Positions 7,928 through 17,281 of a stretch of DNA of 64,000 bases are shown one piece after another. The translations under genes and the position numbers were made by a program. Origin of the DNA: Paenibacillus sonchi (lineage in GTDB: Bacteria > Bacillota > Bacilli > Paenibacillales > Paenibacillaceae); assembly GCF_016772475.1 (NCBI RefSeq), contig NZ_CP068595.1:434001-498000 (forward strand). Reading direction: 5' to 3'. The notes under the pieces are model-generated. The model had not been told where the DNA came from and ran no database searches. It saw only the letters and a list, made by a program, of their open reading frames with translations. Every line of letters starts with the position of its first letter. Position 1 is the first letter of the stretch.

Positions 7928-9742
7928 TCAAACCACTTCTGTTTCTTGGCATAGCTGATTATATAGATAATAAATTGGATAATTTTGAAGATCATTTTGT
8001 TTTTCATTTCCCAATTTTTGAAAAGCATATCTTGCTTCAATTTTATTTCCTAACAAAACATTGCAACTAAAATGCAAACTTTTCCACTCATTGAAAGAGA
8101 ATCTGTTTTTAATACTGATTAATTCCTCAAAATCGCCTTCTGATAAACCACTGACTCTGCGTGCTAAAATTTGTAGTTCATTAATTTTCACAATTGCAGC
8201 ATCTATAGAAGAAGGATTATATTGAGTACTTTTATAATATTTTTTTAATATATGTTCTGCGATATCAAGAAGTTCCGTTCTATTTGAAACATCATAAGCA
8301 TTAATACAGCGCAGATAGAATGTATTTGTATATGGAGAAACCACTTCATTAATATATGGATCAAAATCATCAAATGAATCTTTTAGCATTTGAAAATCCA
8401 CATTGAGTCCAAAAGATAATGAATTCTTGTCTAATTGTATATAGAAACTATGCTTGTATATTTCATCAATATCATTCTTGCTCAATAATAATTCTATTTT
8501 TGAGACCGCTGGATTGAACGCATCAACGATTTTTTTATGTTCTAAAGGTTGATAATAAAGTATAAATAACTTATCACCAACTCGATAGTTAATAAGACGA
8601 GAGATGTCATTCTTAAGGCTTGAAAAGCCCTCCATTTTATTGAAATGATATAATTCGACTAAATGTTCAAATTGTTCATAAATACTTTTATGAGGATCAA
8701 TCTGTTTAATGATCACATCTTCTGGAATATTTAAACTCTTATATATTTTCTGTACGTCTAGCATCAAGCTGTGTAAATGATTCACATCCTCTATCCATTT
8801 AATTACTTTTGGGTCACGAAAATTATCAAGGTTCTCCTCCATATGTGATTCAGAAAAAAAGTCTTTTAGAAATGCTAGAACCCTTATTTGAACTGCTACT
8901 GAGACAAAGTTCAACAAAGTAAACGTTACTTGATATGTTTCATTGTCATAAATAACCCGGAGTGCATCATCAAACTCTCTTATTGTAACGTGTTCTTTTA
9001 TTATATTTTTAGTGATAAATTTATGAGTTTTACCATCCACATTTAATTCTTCTTGGCTTGTATTCCTTAGAACACTAATTCGCCCTAAGTTTAACGGAAT
9101 CATAACGTCTTTATCTATTCCGTAAAGAATAAAATCATGCTCAAAAAGATTATTGGTAGCTTCATTAGAAGGTTCATATGTTAAACTATGTATTCCAAAT
9201 CTTTCAAAAGACTCTTCCTGGTACTTACTACTTTCTATAAGAGTTAACGGTTGAAGTTTTTGTTCAGATAAAAACTTTCTACATACATCTTTTAAATTTG
9301 TTTCCTGGAGAGATCTTAATTCGACCCGCCGTGAACCTTGCTTTTTCTTCTCACTATAAACCTTCATAATACTTGAAAGTTCTTTGGGTAAAAGGTGTTT
9401 GTAGAATATTTTCACCTGACCTTCCTCTTTAATTTCAACGACAAATAGTAGAACTCCGCTATGTCTATAGTAATTTCGAAAATGTTTAAGAGAAAGACTA
9501 AAGGTTCGAATCCCTTCAGTAAATATTTCAACTTGCTTACCTTTAACTTGCACAGGAACTTTCCCTAAAAAAGTTTCAATTTTTCCTGAAGAATCCTCAA
9601 AAACAGAAATTTCACCGTCAAAAGAAACTCTTTTATCCCCTTCTGATATTTCAGGTAATAAACACGCTTCTGGACGATTAGCCTCACTTCTTATCGCATC
9701 AATTGCCAGCCTTTCGATTTGACCATTCGATAATTTCCCCAT
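7928..9742 (-). CDS. Large protein with N-terminal DUF4365-like nuclease-type domain
   Basis: 604 aa, ATG start with GGGGTGAATA upstream. Residues about 25-75 contain LLPEISEGDKRVSFDGEI and later VPVQVKGK, the D-x-E ... Q-x-K layout of PD-(D/E)xK nuclease-fold domains such as DUF4365. The long remainder is helical with no recognised motif. DUF4365-type proteins often occur in defence or mobile regions. It is a single-gene unit, AT-rich, between toxin fragments and a GC-rich repeat-like segment. Activity against foreign nucleic acid is plausible but not shown. Confidence 0.5.
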   Translation of the reverse strand: MGKLSNGQIERLAIDAIRSEANRPEACLLPEISEGDKRVSFDGEISVFEDSSGKIETFLGKVPVQVKGKQVEIFTEGIRTFSLSLKHFRNYYRHSGVLLFVVEIKEEGQVKIFYKHLLPKELSSIMKVYSEKKKQGSRRVELRSLQETNLKDVCRKFLSEQKLQPLTLIESSKYQEESFERFGIHSLTYEPSNEATNNLFEHDFILYGIDKDVMIPLNLGRISVLRNTSQEELNVDGKTHKFITKNIIKEHVTIREFDDALRVIYDNETYQVTFTLLNFVSVAVQIRVLAFLKDFFSESHMEENLDNFRDPKVIKWIEDVNHLHSLMLDVQKIYKSLNIPEDVIIKQIDPHKSIYEQFEHLVELYHFNKMEGFSSLKNDISRLINYRVGDKLFILYYQPLEHKKIVDAFNPAVSKIELLLSKNDIDEIYKHSFYIQLDKNSLSFGLNVDFQMLKDSFDDFDPYINEVVSPYTNTFYLRCINAYDVSNRTELLDIAEHILKKYYKSTQYNPSSIDAAIVKINELQILARRVSGLSEGDFEELISIKNRFSFNEWKSLHFSCNVLLGNKIEARYAFQKLGNEKQNDLQNYPIYYLYNQLCQETEVV

Positions 9743-9879
9743 TATTCACCCCAAAACTATTACAATCGTAACTAGAATCTCACCTTTAATTTTGAATTTA
9801 AAGACCTGTACGCAAACCATACAATTCGTAGAAATCTGGTAAAATGAGGAACATGAGACGAAGATACGAGATAACCGAT

Positions 9880-10090
9880 GTAGTGGAATATAATTGATCC
9901 CGATCCCCCTGTTGTCCCGCCCCCAAAAAACAAGGAGGCCGCCGCCCAAGAATATTCGACCGGGTGAAGTTTTAGCGTATCGTCCCCCCTTCCGTCCCCC
10001 TGAGGGGGCATGCAGGGGACTCATCCCCTGCACCCCACTGTTCGCCGTGTGACAGCCCAGCGACAGATTAGCCCCTTGGAACTTTAGAAT
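9880..10090. repeat. GC-rich, hairpin-dense segment, probably an interspersed non-coding element
   Basis: An abrupt GC-rich island inside AT-rich flanks. It holds the strong hairpins GCAGGGGACTCATCCCCTGC and CCCCCTGAGGGGG plus several C5-C6 runs. Two overlapping frames are open across it on the minus strand, but both are dominated by low-complexity Gly/Arg/Pro and have no RBS; I do not call them genes. Similar runs are, as far as I recall, scattered through Paenibacillus genomes as spurious ORFs. It lies directly upstream of the DUF4365-like gene. Confidence 0.4.
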
Positions 10091-10401
10091 ATGGAACACC
10101 CGTCAAGACTACAATAACACTATCGGTACCTATTCCGTCCACTATCGAACAACCTCTTCCATTAGATTTTGGACTTTTTAGGGTAACAGAAACAGTAATT
10201 AATTTGTACGTTCTCTTGGCAATGATCTTAATATGAAATTTAATATATTTCTTTCTTAGATCTTTTGAAATTCAGTATGAAAAGACCAGCATAATGTGAA
10301 AATATGGACTAATTAAATCGGCTCTGAGGTAAAAAAACGCATTATAAACAATCTGACTCTGTTGTTCCTTAAAGTTACTCGAGCTTTAAATAAAAATCTT
10401 T

Positions 10402-10622
10402 TTAGATTCGATAATGGTCTTCCATTTCCATTTTAATTAACTTTGAATCGTGCAGTTCGTTCTGCTCAATCATTGTAAAGAGTTTTTTAGACAATTTATT
10501 TTGAATTGTTTTAAGATATGCTTTATATTTCTCCTGTGCCTCCCCCAAAGTTGAATTAATTTTTTGTCTTTCTCAGATCCGTATTCAACTTCTTCGAAAA
10601 AATCCTGAATAAAATATTGCAT
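10402..10622 (-). pseudogene. Frameshifted small gene, possible immunity protein (DUF4085-like)
   Basis: GGAGG precedes ATG 10622. Translation starts MQYFIQDFFEEVEYGSEKDK; adding one base in the following A6 run restores a frame through YKAYLKTIQNKLSKKLF and NELHDSKLIKMEMEDHYRI to a stop at 10402 (74 codons). The LHDS block recalls DUF4085-type proteins. It lies just downstream of a toxin-tip-like fragment, as immunity genes do in this region. The break is a one-base deletion in a homopolymer and could be a sequencing error. The region to 10100 shows no further gene. Confidence 0.5.
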
Positions 10623-10645
10623 TTTTACCTCCAATGATTACTTGA

Positions 10646-10798
10646 TTATGGAATAGGAATTGTTCTCGGTAGTTTTACTGGAATGCTAAATGTAGTTGAA
10701 GGCATTTTCATTGGCACGCCGTTTATAAACTCATCTGGAAGTGTTCGGAAGTGCATGTTCAAGTGGTAGAGCGGAAGTTTAGTGACCAAATAAAGAAT
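10646..10798 (-). pseudogene. C-terminal fragment of a displaced toxin tip
   Basis: An open stretch without a start reads YLVTKLPLYHLNMHFRTLPD and ends KLPRTIPIP, with its stop 24 bases before the start of the small immunity-like pseudogene. It looks like the very end of a toxin C-terminal domain whose upstream part is lost. No family assigned. The stretch from here to 10918 otherwise shows nothing. Confidence 0.4.
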
Positions 10799-10918
10799 TC
10801 ATCTTCAGACTTATTCCACTCGCTCGTTTATAAGTACTCTGAGCAATAACTTGCATTCTTTAGCAATTGCTTAATTATTTCTTAATTGATTCCACTTGAC
10901 ACCGGATTTCCTTAAAAT

Positions 10919-10955
10919 AAAAACCTTGAAAGACACATCCAATCAAGGTTTTTAT
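10919..10955 (-). terminator. Terminator downstream of the rhs1 immunity gene
   Basis: ACCTTGA pairs with TCAAGGT across a 15-base loop, with a T-rich tract after the stem on the minus strand (TTTTTATTTT). It would end the rhs1-immunity transcript. Confidence 0.65.
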
Positions 10956-11026
10956 TACAAAAATATGATTTTGCAACAGATCTACCAATCACCAATCAAA
11001 TTTCAATAACTTTACAAATAAAGGCA

Positions 11027-11476
11027 TTATATCATTTGCTCACATTTTATTTGTTCTATCTGAAAATTTTTAAATACTGGCAAAATACTACCTAAATACC
11101 AACTAAAATCAGTGATGTCGATATCACCTCCCGCCTTAATTTTCTTTCTTGCTACCGTTAAACTAAACATCATATGGGTTCTGTTAAATATTAGCAATTC
11201 ACATCCAACTTCTGAATCTGCCCTCATCAACTCAACTCCAATTATCTCCTTTTGTTCTCTCTTTCTTTTCAAGATATCAAAGAGGCTGTCATTATTGAGA
11301 ACGGTAGAGGTCCAATCGAAATCATCAACGTCACCTAAAGGTAATATTGTAACCTCCCCATTACTGTTTATATAATCCCAACCTTCATTTACAAAACTCT
11401 GAAATAAATCAGGTAGTGATAAATTTGCACCACTACGCTCGCCTAAATGTATATTTATTGAGGCTGATATTGACAC
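11027..11476 (-). CDS. Probable immunity protein for the rhs1 toxin
   Basis: 149 aa, GTG start with AAGGAGG ten bases upstream. It starts 19 bases after the stop of the large YD-repeat toxin gene, the usual place for the cognate immunity gene. No signal peptide or membrane segment is present, as expected for a cytosolic neutraliser of a nuclease. I do not recognise the family. The assignment rests on position. Confidence 0.65.
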   Translation of the reverse strand: MSISASINIHLGERSGANLSLPDLFQSFVNEGWDYINSNGEVTILPLGDVDDFDWTSTVLNNDSLFDILKRKREQKEIIGVELMRADSEVGCELLIFNRTHMMFSLTVARKKIKAGGDIDITDFSWYLGSILPVFKNFQIEQIKCEQMI

Positions 11477-11495
11477 AAGGTCCCCCTCCTTCTTG

Positions 11496-14400
11496 TTACC
11501 ACTCAGTAAATTTAATTCCCTTTGATGTTAGCCAATCTTTAATTGCTTCTGGAATTGCAGTGTTAGAGTGCAACTCATATGATGCACCGTTCTGAGTTGC
11601 AATTTTCAATCTACTTCCCATATCTGATTTAAACTTACTTAGTTTATCAGCTGAACTTGTAATTAAGTCCCAATACCCTCCAGACTTTGCTTCATACCAA
11701 ATATTATCTACAGCCCCATCAAATTCTCGACCTTGCATCTTGAAGCTTCCTCTACCTTGTAACGTTTTTACAAGAAAATCCTCAAAATCTTTCCCTATTA
11801 GTCCCTTTGCACTGTTTGCGGCACTGTTAACAACGCTTGCGCTCCCTTTACTAACAACGCTCGACACCGCTTTACTAAAAAGAGACTTGGCGGCTCCTGC
11901 TCCTGCTGTAACAACTGTATCAAATAGCACACCAGTCCAACTGTGATCCTCGTGTACACCATCACCATAGTCAAATTTATATATCCCCGTTGATTTACCG
12001 TTACTTTTCATTGCTTCACCGTTATGTTTCACATCAGCGGAATACGTGCCACTTTTAGGATTACTACAAGCTCCTGGATGGGAATATTTTCCGTCCCTTG
12101 ATTCACACCATTTACCAGTTGGATCAACATATATCAGCGGATTATTAAGCACATACGTATACAAATTCAAACTCAGAGGATTATTAATCTGCCCTTCGTA
12201 CGTATCCTCATTTAAAAACCGCCCGATACCAGGATCATAGTATCTCGCTCTTAAATAGTAAAGTCCTGTTTCTTCATCGTACATTTCCCCACTGTACTTA
12301 AATGAATTATTGATACCTTCGGTCTGATTTGTGATATTCCCCCATGCATCATAGGCATAGGAGTTTACTACCGCCCCAACTTTGTTCACAATCTGAACGA
12401 CATCGCCGTGTCCATTGTATAAATAGTAGTAATCCTGAGCACCAGTGATATCCTTCTTTACAAGCAGTCGATCCCCACGGATATAATTCACTTTTTGCCC
12501 ATCGCTCCGGGTTTCCGAGATCACTTTTCCCGATCCATTGTAATTATATTGTGTCGTTACTGTATCCTTTTTCTTCTGATATCTTAAGTTACTTGGCAGA
12601 TAGTTAAATGAGATCGTGCTGGAATTTTTGGTAACTCCAATTAAGGTATTTTGTAAATCATACGTAAAACTTGTGTCGGTAATTTCATTTGGTATTGTAC
12701 CTATGTCTGTAACAGTTTGCCGGTTTCCTTGCAAATCATAGGTGTACTGGGTGGTTCCTCCATCAGAACGTTTAATTCCGATCAGACGATTAAGTTTATC
12801 GTAAGTGTACCCAGTTGTCTTCTTTGTCTTCTCTAGTCCATTGTCGAGAGTCTCCTCCACTAAAGTTATATTTCCATTAAAGTCATACACATACAGGTAA
12901 GAAGAAAGCTCTGATGTATTAATCGTGTTCTTCATCGTATACATCCGGTTAAGTCCGTCATACGTAAACGTCGTTCTTAAAATCCTTCCGTCTGCCAATG
13001 TAGGATAAGTAATTGTTTTGATCTGACCATTCGGGAAATACTCATAGCTGGCATTTACAGTTGCTGCGCCATTCAAGGTAGTTTGCCCGTCCGTTTGAAC
13101 TCTGTCCAGACGTGTTTTGCTGTATTGATAGTTGGTATAGAAACTGCCAACTCCATTCAAAGTACTTTTGAATTGAGTCGTACGATTTGCTTTGTCATAA
13201 ACATACCCCGCTGATGCGGAATACCCCGTTGAAGTAGACGAGATTGTACTTACACGCTGTATTGAATCGATTGTCGTCGTTTGTGAAGAGGTGACACCAT
13301 TTACAACTAGTTCATTTTTATTGTTCTTAATTCCATCACTTCCGAGTATAAAACTTGATTTTTGTATATTTCCACCATTTCCAGTAAGTGTGGAGCGTAC
13401 TAATTGCTGAGTTTCATCGTATTGATAATCGAAAACTGTAGAATTCCGGTCGACACCTTTTTGAAGTAATCCAAGAGTATTATATGTCTTATTTTCATTC
13501 TGCGAACTGGCATCCTTCTTATTAATAAGCATACCAAGTTCATTGTATTCTTTACTTTTCAAGACAACCGGTGTGCTTGATGCATTTGCTTGTACCGTTG
13601 TTCGTGTGATTTGTCCATTTCTATCGTATTGATAATTTGTAATTTGATCTAAAGCATCTTTGACAGAAGTCAGACGATTCAAGGTATCGTACGTAAATTT
13701 TGTTGTCACTCCATCCGAATTCAAGTTGTTATTAGGATCAGTGTATCCTATGATATTGCCTGCAATATCATAGCTGTATAATTCCATCGCCATCGGGAAT
13801 AACCTAGGCCAATTCACATAGGCAACATTGGAAATCACTTGTTTCCATTGATCATATTTTTGTTCTTTATAACTCGTCATTAAAGATGCAGTAGGATTAC
13901 TACGATAGGCTGCAATATTTGAAGCTTCTACAATATAAGTTTCGATCTTCCGTCGAAATTTATTATTCTGAGTAACGTGTAAATTGCCAAAAGAATCTGT
14001 CGCCTCAATTTGCTCTCCCCAAGCGTCAAAGGATACGGTAGCCGTATTCCCAACAGGGTCGATGACATATACCGCTCTGCCCAAATCATCCAAATGATAT
14101 TGAGTGACTGCACCGGTATCCAAAGTTTGTTCCAGCCTCAGTGAACCAAAACCATCATAATAAGAGTTCTTGTTCGATAAATACGTGACGGCTCCATTCG
14201 ATTTCTGAGTATATTTCGTTTTGGAGTTGACCTGAAGATAGATAGTACTTTTGTTTTGTGCATCGAAAATGCTGCTGCTGCCGGAATAAATCCTCGTATA
14301 TGTAAATTGATCTTCGGAATCATATTGTACACCGTTTAAGTTTGTAACGGTCGGATAAGTGACTGTTTTGACTCTCCCTAGTTGGTCATACGTATATTTG

Positions 14401-16952
14401 GTTTTTTTGTCCGCAGCATCGGTTACTTCAATGACTTTCCCGGAACCCATATCATAAGATATTTGCTTCTTCGTAGATGAAGCTGTTTTTTGTCCGGTAG
14501 CAGAGATGTTAGTAAAGTCACTGACTTCCTCAGTAGGAAAGCCATAGTTGTATTGAGAACCATAAGTCGTTGTAACTCTGGATACCAACCCATTATCCAT
14601 AGGTTTCTCTATGATAATCTTACTTACTTTCCTAACGTCTCCCGGTAAATTTTCATAGAAGTAATTAGTGGTCTCATTTTTCGGATTGGTATAAGTTTTT
14701 ACACGCCCATATTCGTTATAACTATAGCTCTCAGTTAATAATGTAGTGCTGTTTTGAAACCATGATTTTGAATTGAGCAGATGAAAATTCGGTTCATAGG
14801 TATACGTCGTTGTATACTTGCTTTTAGTATCTGCATCGTTTAATTGAGCGGATGTTAATTGTTTTGTCTCGCTTTGCAAAGCTCCCCAATCTGTATAGCT
14901 AACTTCCGAGTACAACAAGTTCCCCGTACTATCCGTACCTCCAGCAGCAAGTTCTGCATAGGTAGTCTGCGTGGGTAAATAGTTGAACACAGAATGAAAC
15001 GCCGTATTTCGCGATTCTTTTCGTTCTCCATTAGCCGCTAATGTGCTGGTAAGAATATTCTGTGATTGCCCATTGAAAACCCTTGTAGTTGCAAGTCCAT
15101 TGGTAGCCGAAGTGCTTTGCAGGGTTTTTATTGAGGAGAACGTGTAAGTGCTAGGAAGATAACTGATATCCTGATATAAAGGATATCCTGTATAATCTCC
15201 AGTGTACGTATAATTCTCCTTATTATATGAGCTATTAATAGTGTCATTCCTAGAGGTAATTCTATATTCTTCCCCTACACCATAAGGACCTAAATTTCGT
15301 GTAATCAATTCATATTGATACGAGGTGGAGGAATTAGGATAACTCACATTAGTTAATCTGAGATAACTATTATTGCCCGCATTCGAGTCAATGTTCTTCT
15401 GGTAGTAATTAAATTTAGCAAAAACTGAGCTGTCATAACCAAAATATGTTGATTCACCAATTTGATTAGTGACAATATTCAGTATTGGCGCATAACCATC
15501 AGGATTCCCATTAAAAGTAAGTGGGCTTCTACTTTTAGTAAATACTACTTTCTCTGTTTCTGTACCATTGGTATTCACGGTAACCGTAATTTTTTCTCCC
15601 GTAAACGTATCGGGCGTATTGAGATTCGTATCGTACGTGAAATTAACAATTCTATGTAGACTATCCGTAATCGAAGAAATGACTTTATTTGTCTCGCCAT
15701 CATAGGTAACGCGGTCGATATGCTGGAACGTGATTGTATTTCCGTATCGGTCTACAATTCCTAACAATCTTCCATCTGAGGCGAAATATTCTCTCTTTTG
15801 GTCGTCATATTGCAGACAATACGTCGAACTGACTTGTCCATTATTAAATGTGCCGTTATCCTGATTAAACTGTAGGTTTTTTCCTTGGTATCCAGCCAAG
15901 TGCGTATAACTTCCCAAGCTGTCACTCGCATTAAAGTCAACGCGATATACAGCTCCTTGTCCATCATGGTAGAACAGATATCCATCGGCAGACTGAACGG
16001 AAGGAAACTGAAAGGACCAACCGATTCCCAAATCATAACGGGAAATTAAATAATTATATTTTTTAATCATTCCGTTACTGGAGGAGTCCCGCATATAAAC
16101 AAAAGACTGATTGGAGTTATACATCACTCCAATGTTCAGATCCAGTCCATCACGTCCAGGTAAGCTGATTTCATTTTCTTTCCAGGTCAATGAACCAGAG
16201 ACTGGATCGATAGACTCACTTGAACCATAATCATCTGCATATTGCGGCTTATTGGTTTGATTGATCATTTGCTGGGTAATCAAGGAATCAAATGCGCTGT
16301 TTACCATAGCATCAAAGGTTGAAATAGATTTGCTAAAGGTACTTAACGGCAACTTATTTTCAGTATAAACTGTCTCTTCTACGGAAACAGAATTTAAAAC
16401 ATCATCATAAACAGCTTCTTTAACCGTGGAAGGTAACATCTCCTCATTCAGCAGTTGCTTCTGTATGTCTTCCCATGCCTTTCCCCCATTTTTTTTCATC
16501 TGAAATATCTTATCTGGAGTCAGATTGCTGTCTTTAATTAGTAGATTAACCCAGTAAACATCTTCTTTCCCCGCCCCCGAAAGAAAAAGTTCGTCAATTT
16601 CTTCCTTTGTTAAATCTCTTAAAGTTGATTGATTTGATTTATTTGATTCACTGCTCAGTGCCTGTTTTGCTTTGTTTTTACTTTGTAAAGTCAGAGCTTT
16701 TATTCTTTCAATTTTTGGATTAAACCCGGAGTCATAGACCGAATTTGCAACTGAAGGCACATCTTGGAGTCTATGATTTGTTTTTGTTAATGAAGTTTGA
16801 CTATCAGATGGAACTGCACTTTCAATATTGTCATTCGTAGTTTTTAGCGTCTCTTCTTTAATACCGGTTGCACTTGAATGATAGTTTGGCATCATGATTG
16901 TAACTGACAGGATAATTAAGAACAGTTTGCTCAGAAAAGAGTTATTCTTCAA
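11496..16952 (-). CDS. Full-length secreted YD-repeat (WapA/Rhs-type) toxin with PD-(D/E)xK-like nuclease tip
   Basis: 1818 aa from TTG 16952, chosen because AAGGAGG lies nine bases upstream and the protein then begins with a signal peptide (LKNNSFLSKLFLIILSVTIM); a longer frame from 17015 has no site. A helical N-terminal region (about 50-230) is followed by roughly 1300 residues of YD repeats that should form the Rhs cocoon, then the core end [16 protein letters not shown] and NNPLIYVDPTG. The variable tip has FEDFLVKTLQGRGSFKMQG, REFDGAVDN and WYEAKSGG, a D...ExK nuclease pattern. It is secreted by Sec rather than by a type VI system, as in Bacillus WapA. Four YD-tagged accessory genes lie upstream and its immunity gene downstream. 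Confidence 0.88.
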   Translation of the reverse strand: MKNNSFLSKLFLIILSVTIMMPNYHSSATGIKEETLKTTNDNIESAVPSDSQTSLTKTNHRLQDVPSVANSVYDSGFNPKIERIKALTLQSKNKAKQALSSESNKSNQSTLRDLTKEEIDELFLSGAGKEDVYWVNLLIKDSNLTPDKIFQMKKNGGKAWEDIQKQLLNEEMLPSTVKEAVYDDVLNSVSVEETVYTENKLPLSTFSKSISTFDAMVNSAFDSLITQQMINQTNKPQYADDYGSSESIDPVSGSLTWKENEISLPGRDGLDLNIGVMYNSNQSFVYMRDSSSNGMIKKYNYLISRYDLGIGWSFQFPSVQSADGYLFYHDGQGAVYRVDFNASDSLGSYTHLAGYQGKNLQFNQDNGTFNNGQVSSTYCLQYDDQKREYFASDGRLLGIVDRYGNTITFQHIDRVTYDGETNKVISSITDSLHRIVNFTYDTNLNTPDTFTGEKITVTVNTNGTETEKVVFTKSRSPLTFNGNPDGYAPILNIVTNQIGESTYFGYDSSVFAKFNYYQKNIDSNAGNNSYLRLTNVSYPNSSTSYQYELITRNLGPYGVGEEYRITSRNDTINSSYNKENYTYTGDYTGYPLYQDISYLPSTYTFSSIKTLQSTSATNGLATTRVFNGQSQNILTSTLAANGERKESRNTAFHSVFNYLPTQTTYAELAAGGTDSTGNLLYSEVSYTDWGALQSETKQLTSAQLNDADTKSKYTTTYTYEPNFHLLNSKSWFQNSTTLLTESYSYNEYGRVKTYTNPKNETTNYFYENLPGDVRKVSKIIIEKPMDNGLVSRVTTTYGSQYNYGFPTEEVSDFTNISATGQKTASSTKKQISYDMGSGKVIEVTDAADKKTKYTYDQLGRVKTVTYPTVTNLNGVQYDSEDQFTYTRIYSGSSSIFDAQNKSTIYLQVNSKTKYTQKSNGAVTYLSNKNSYYDGFGSLRLEQTLDTGAVTQYHLDDLGRAVYVIDPVGNTATVSFDAWGEQIEATDSFGNLHVTQNNKFRRKIETYIVEASNIAAYRSNPTASLMTSYKEQKYDQWKQVISNVAYVNWPRLFPMAMELYSYDIAGNIIGYTDPNNNLNSDGVTTKFTYDTLNRLTSVKDALDQITNYQYDRNGQITRTTVQANASSTPVVLKSKEYNELGMLINKKDASSQNENKTYNTLGLLQKGVDRNSTVFDYQYDETQQLVRSTLTGNGGNIQKSSFILGSDGIKNNKNELVVNGVTSSQTTTIDSIQRVSTISSTSTGYSASAGYVYDKANRTTQFKSTLNGVGSFYTNYQYSKTRLDRVQTDGQTTLNGAATVNASYEYFPNGQIKTITYPTLADGRILRTTFTYDGLNRMYTMKNTINTSELSSYLYVYDFNGNITLVEETLDNGLEKTKKTTGYTYDKLNRLIGIKRSDGGTTQYTYDLQGNRQTVTDIGTIPNEITDTSFTYDLQNTLIGVTKNSSTISFNYLPSNLRYQKKKDTVTTQYNYNGSGKVISETRSDGQKVNYIRGDRLLVKKDITGAQDYYYLYNGHGDVVQIVNKVGAVVNSYAYDAWGNITNQTEGINNSFKYSGEMYDEETGLYYLRARYYDPGIGRFLNEDTYEGQINNPLSLNLYTYVLNNPLIYVDPTGKWCESRDGKYSHPGACSNPKSGTYSADVKHNGEAMKSNGKSTGIYKFDYGDGVHEDHSWTGVLFDTVVTAGAGAAKSLFSKAVSSVVSKGSASVVNSAANSAKGLIGKDFEDFLVKTLQGRGSFKMQGREFDGAVDNIWYEAKSGGYWDLITSSADKLSKFKSDMGSRLKIATQNGASYELHSNTAIPEAIKDWLTSKGIKFTEW

Positions 16953-17281
16953 TTTGGTGTTCCTCCTTAGGATGTTTGTAATTATTAATCTAAATACGTG
17001 AATACTGGCTTCCAATTCGCCCCATCATAGCTGCTGTCCCATTTTTATTGAGGATAAAATGTGGAAATCCACTCCATATATAAGTGATTGATAGAATAAC
17101 AGCTAACACAGCGACTAAATTGGAAATTAAGCTTCATCCTACAGTTCTCCTGTCATTGTATAATTTTTATCAAATAGTAATAGAAACGGGATGCATTCTT
17201 AAGGTCTTTCAATATAACCTCCCTCTGTCTTTTGAAACATTTTTAAGTTTGTAAATTTCCCCAAAGGAACTCTGGTTTAGG

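Noticed and set aside
9746..10099. A 117-aa minus-strand protein (and an overlapping 79-aa one)
   Set aside because: Low-complexity translation over a GC-rich hairpin cluster, no RBS, two overlapping frames; treated as non-coding element.
11496..16952. A type VI secretion effector
   Set aside because: It has a Sec signal peptide, no PAAR or VgrG-linked domain, and the host type is Gram-positive; WapA-type secretion fits better.
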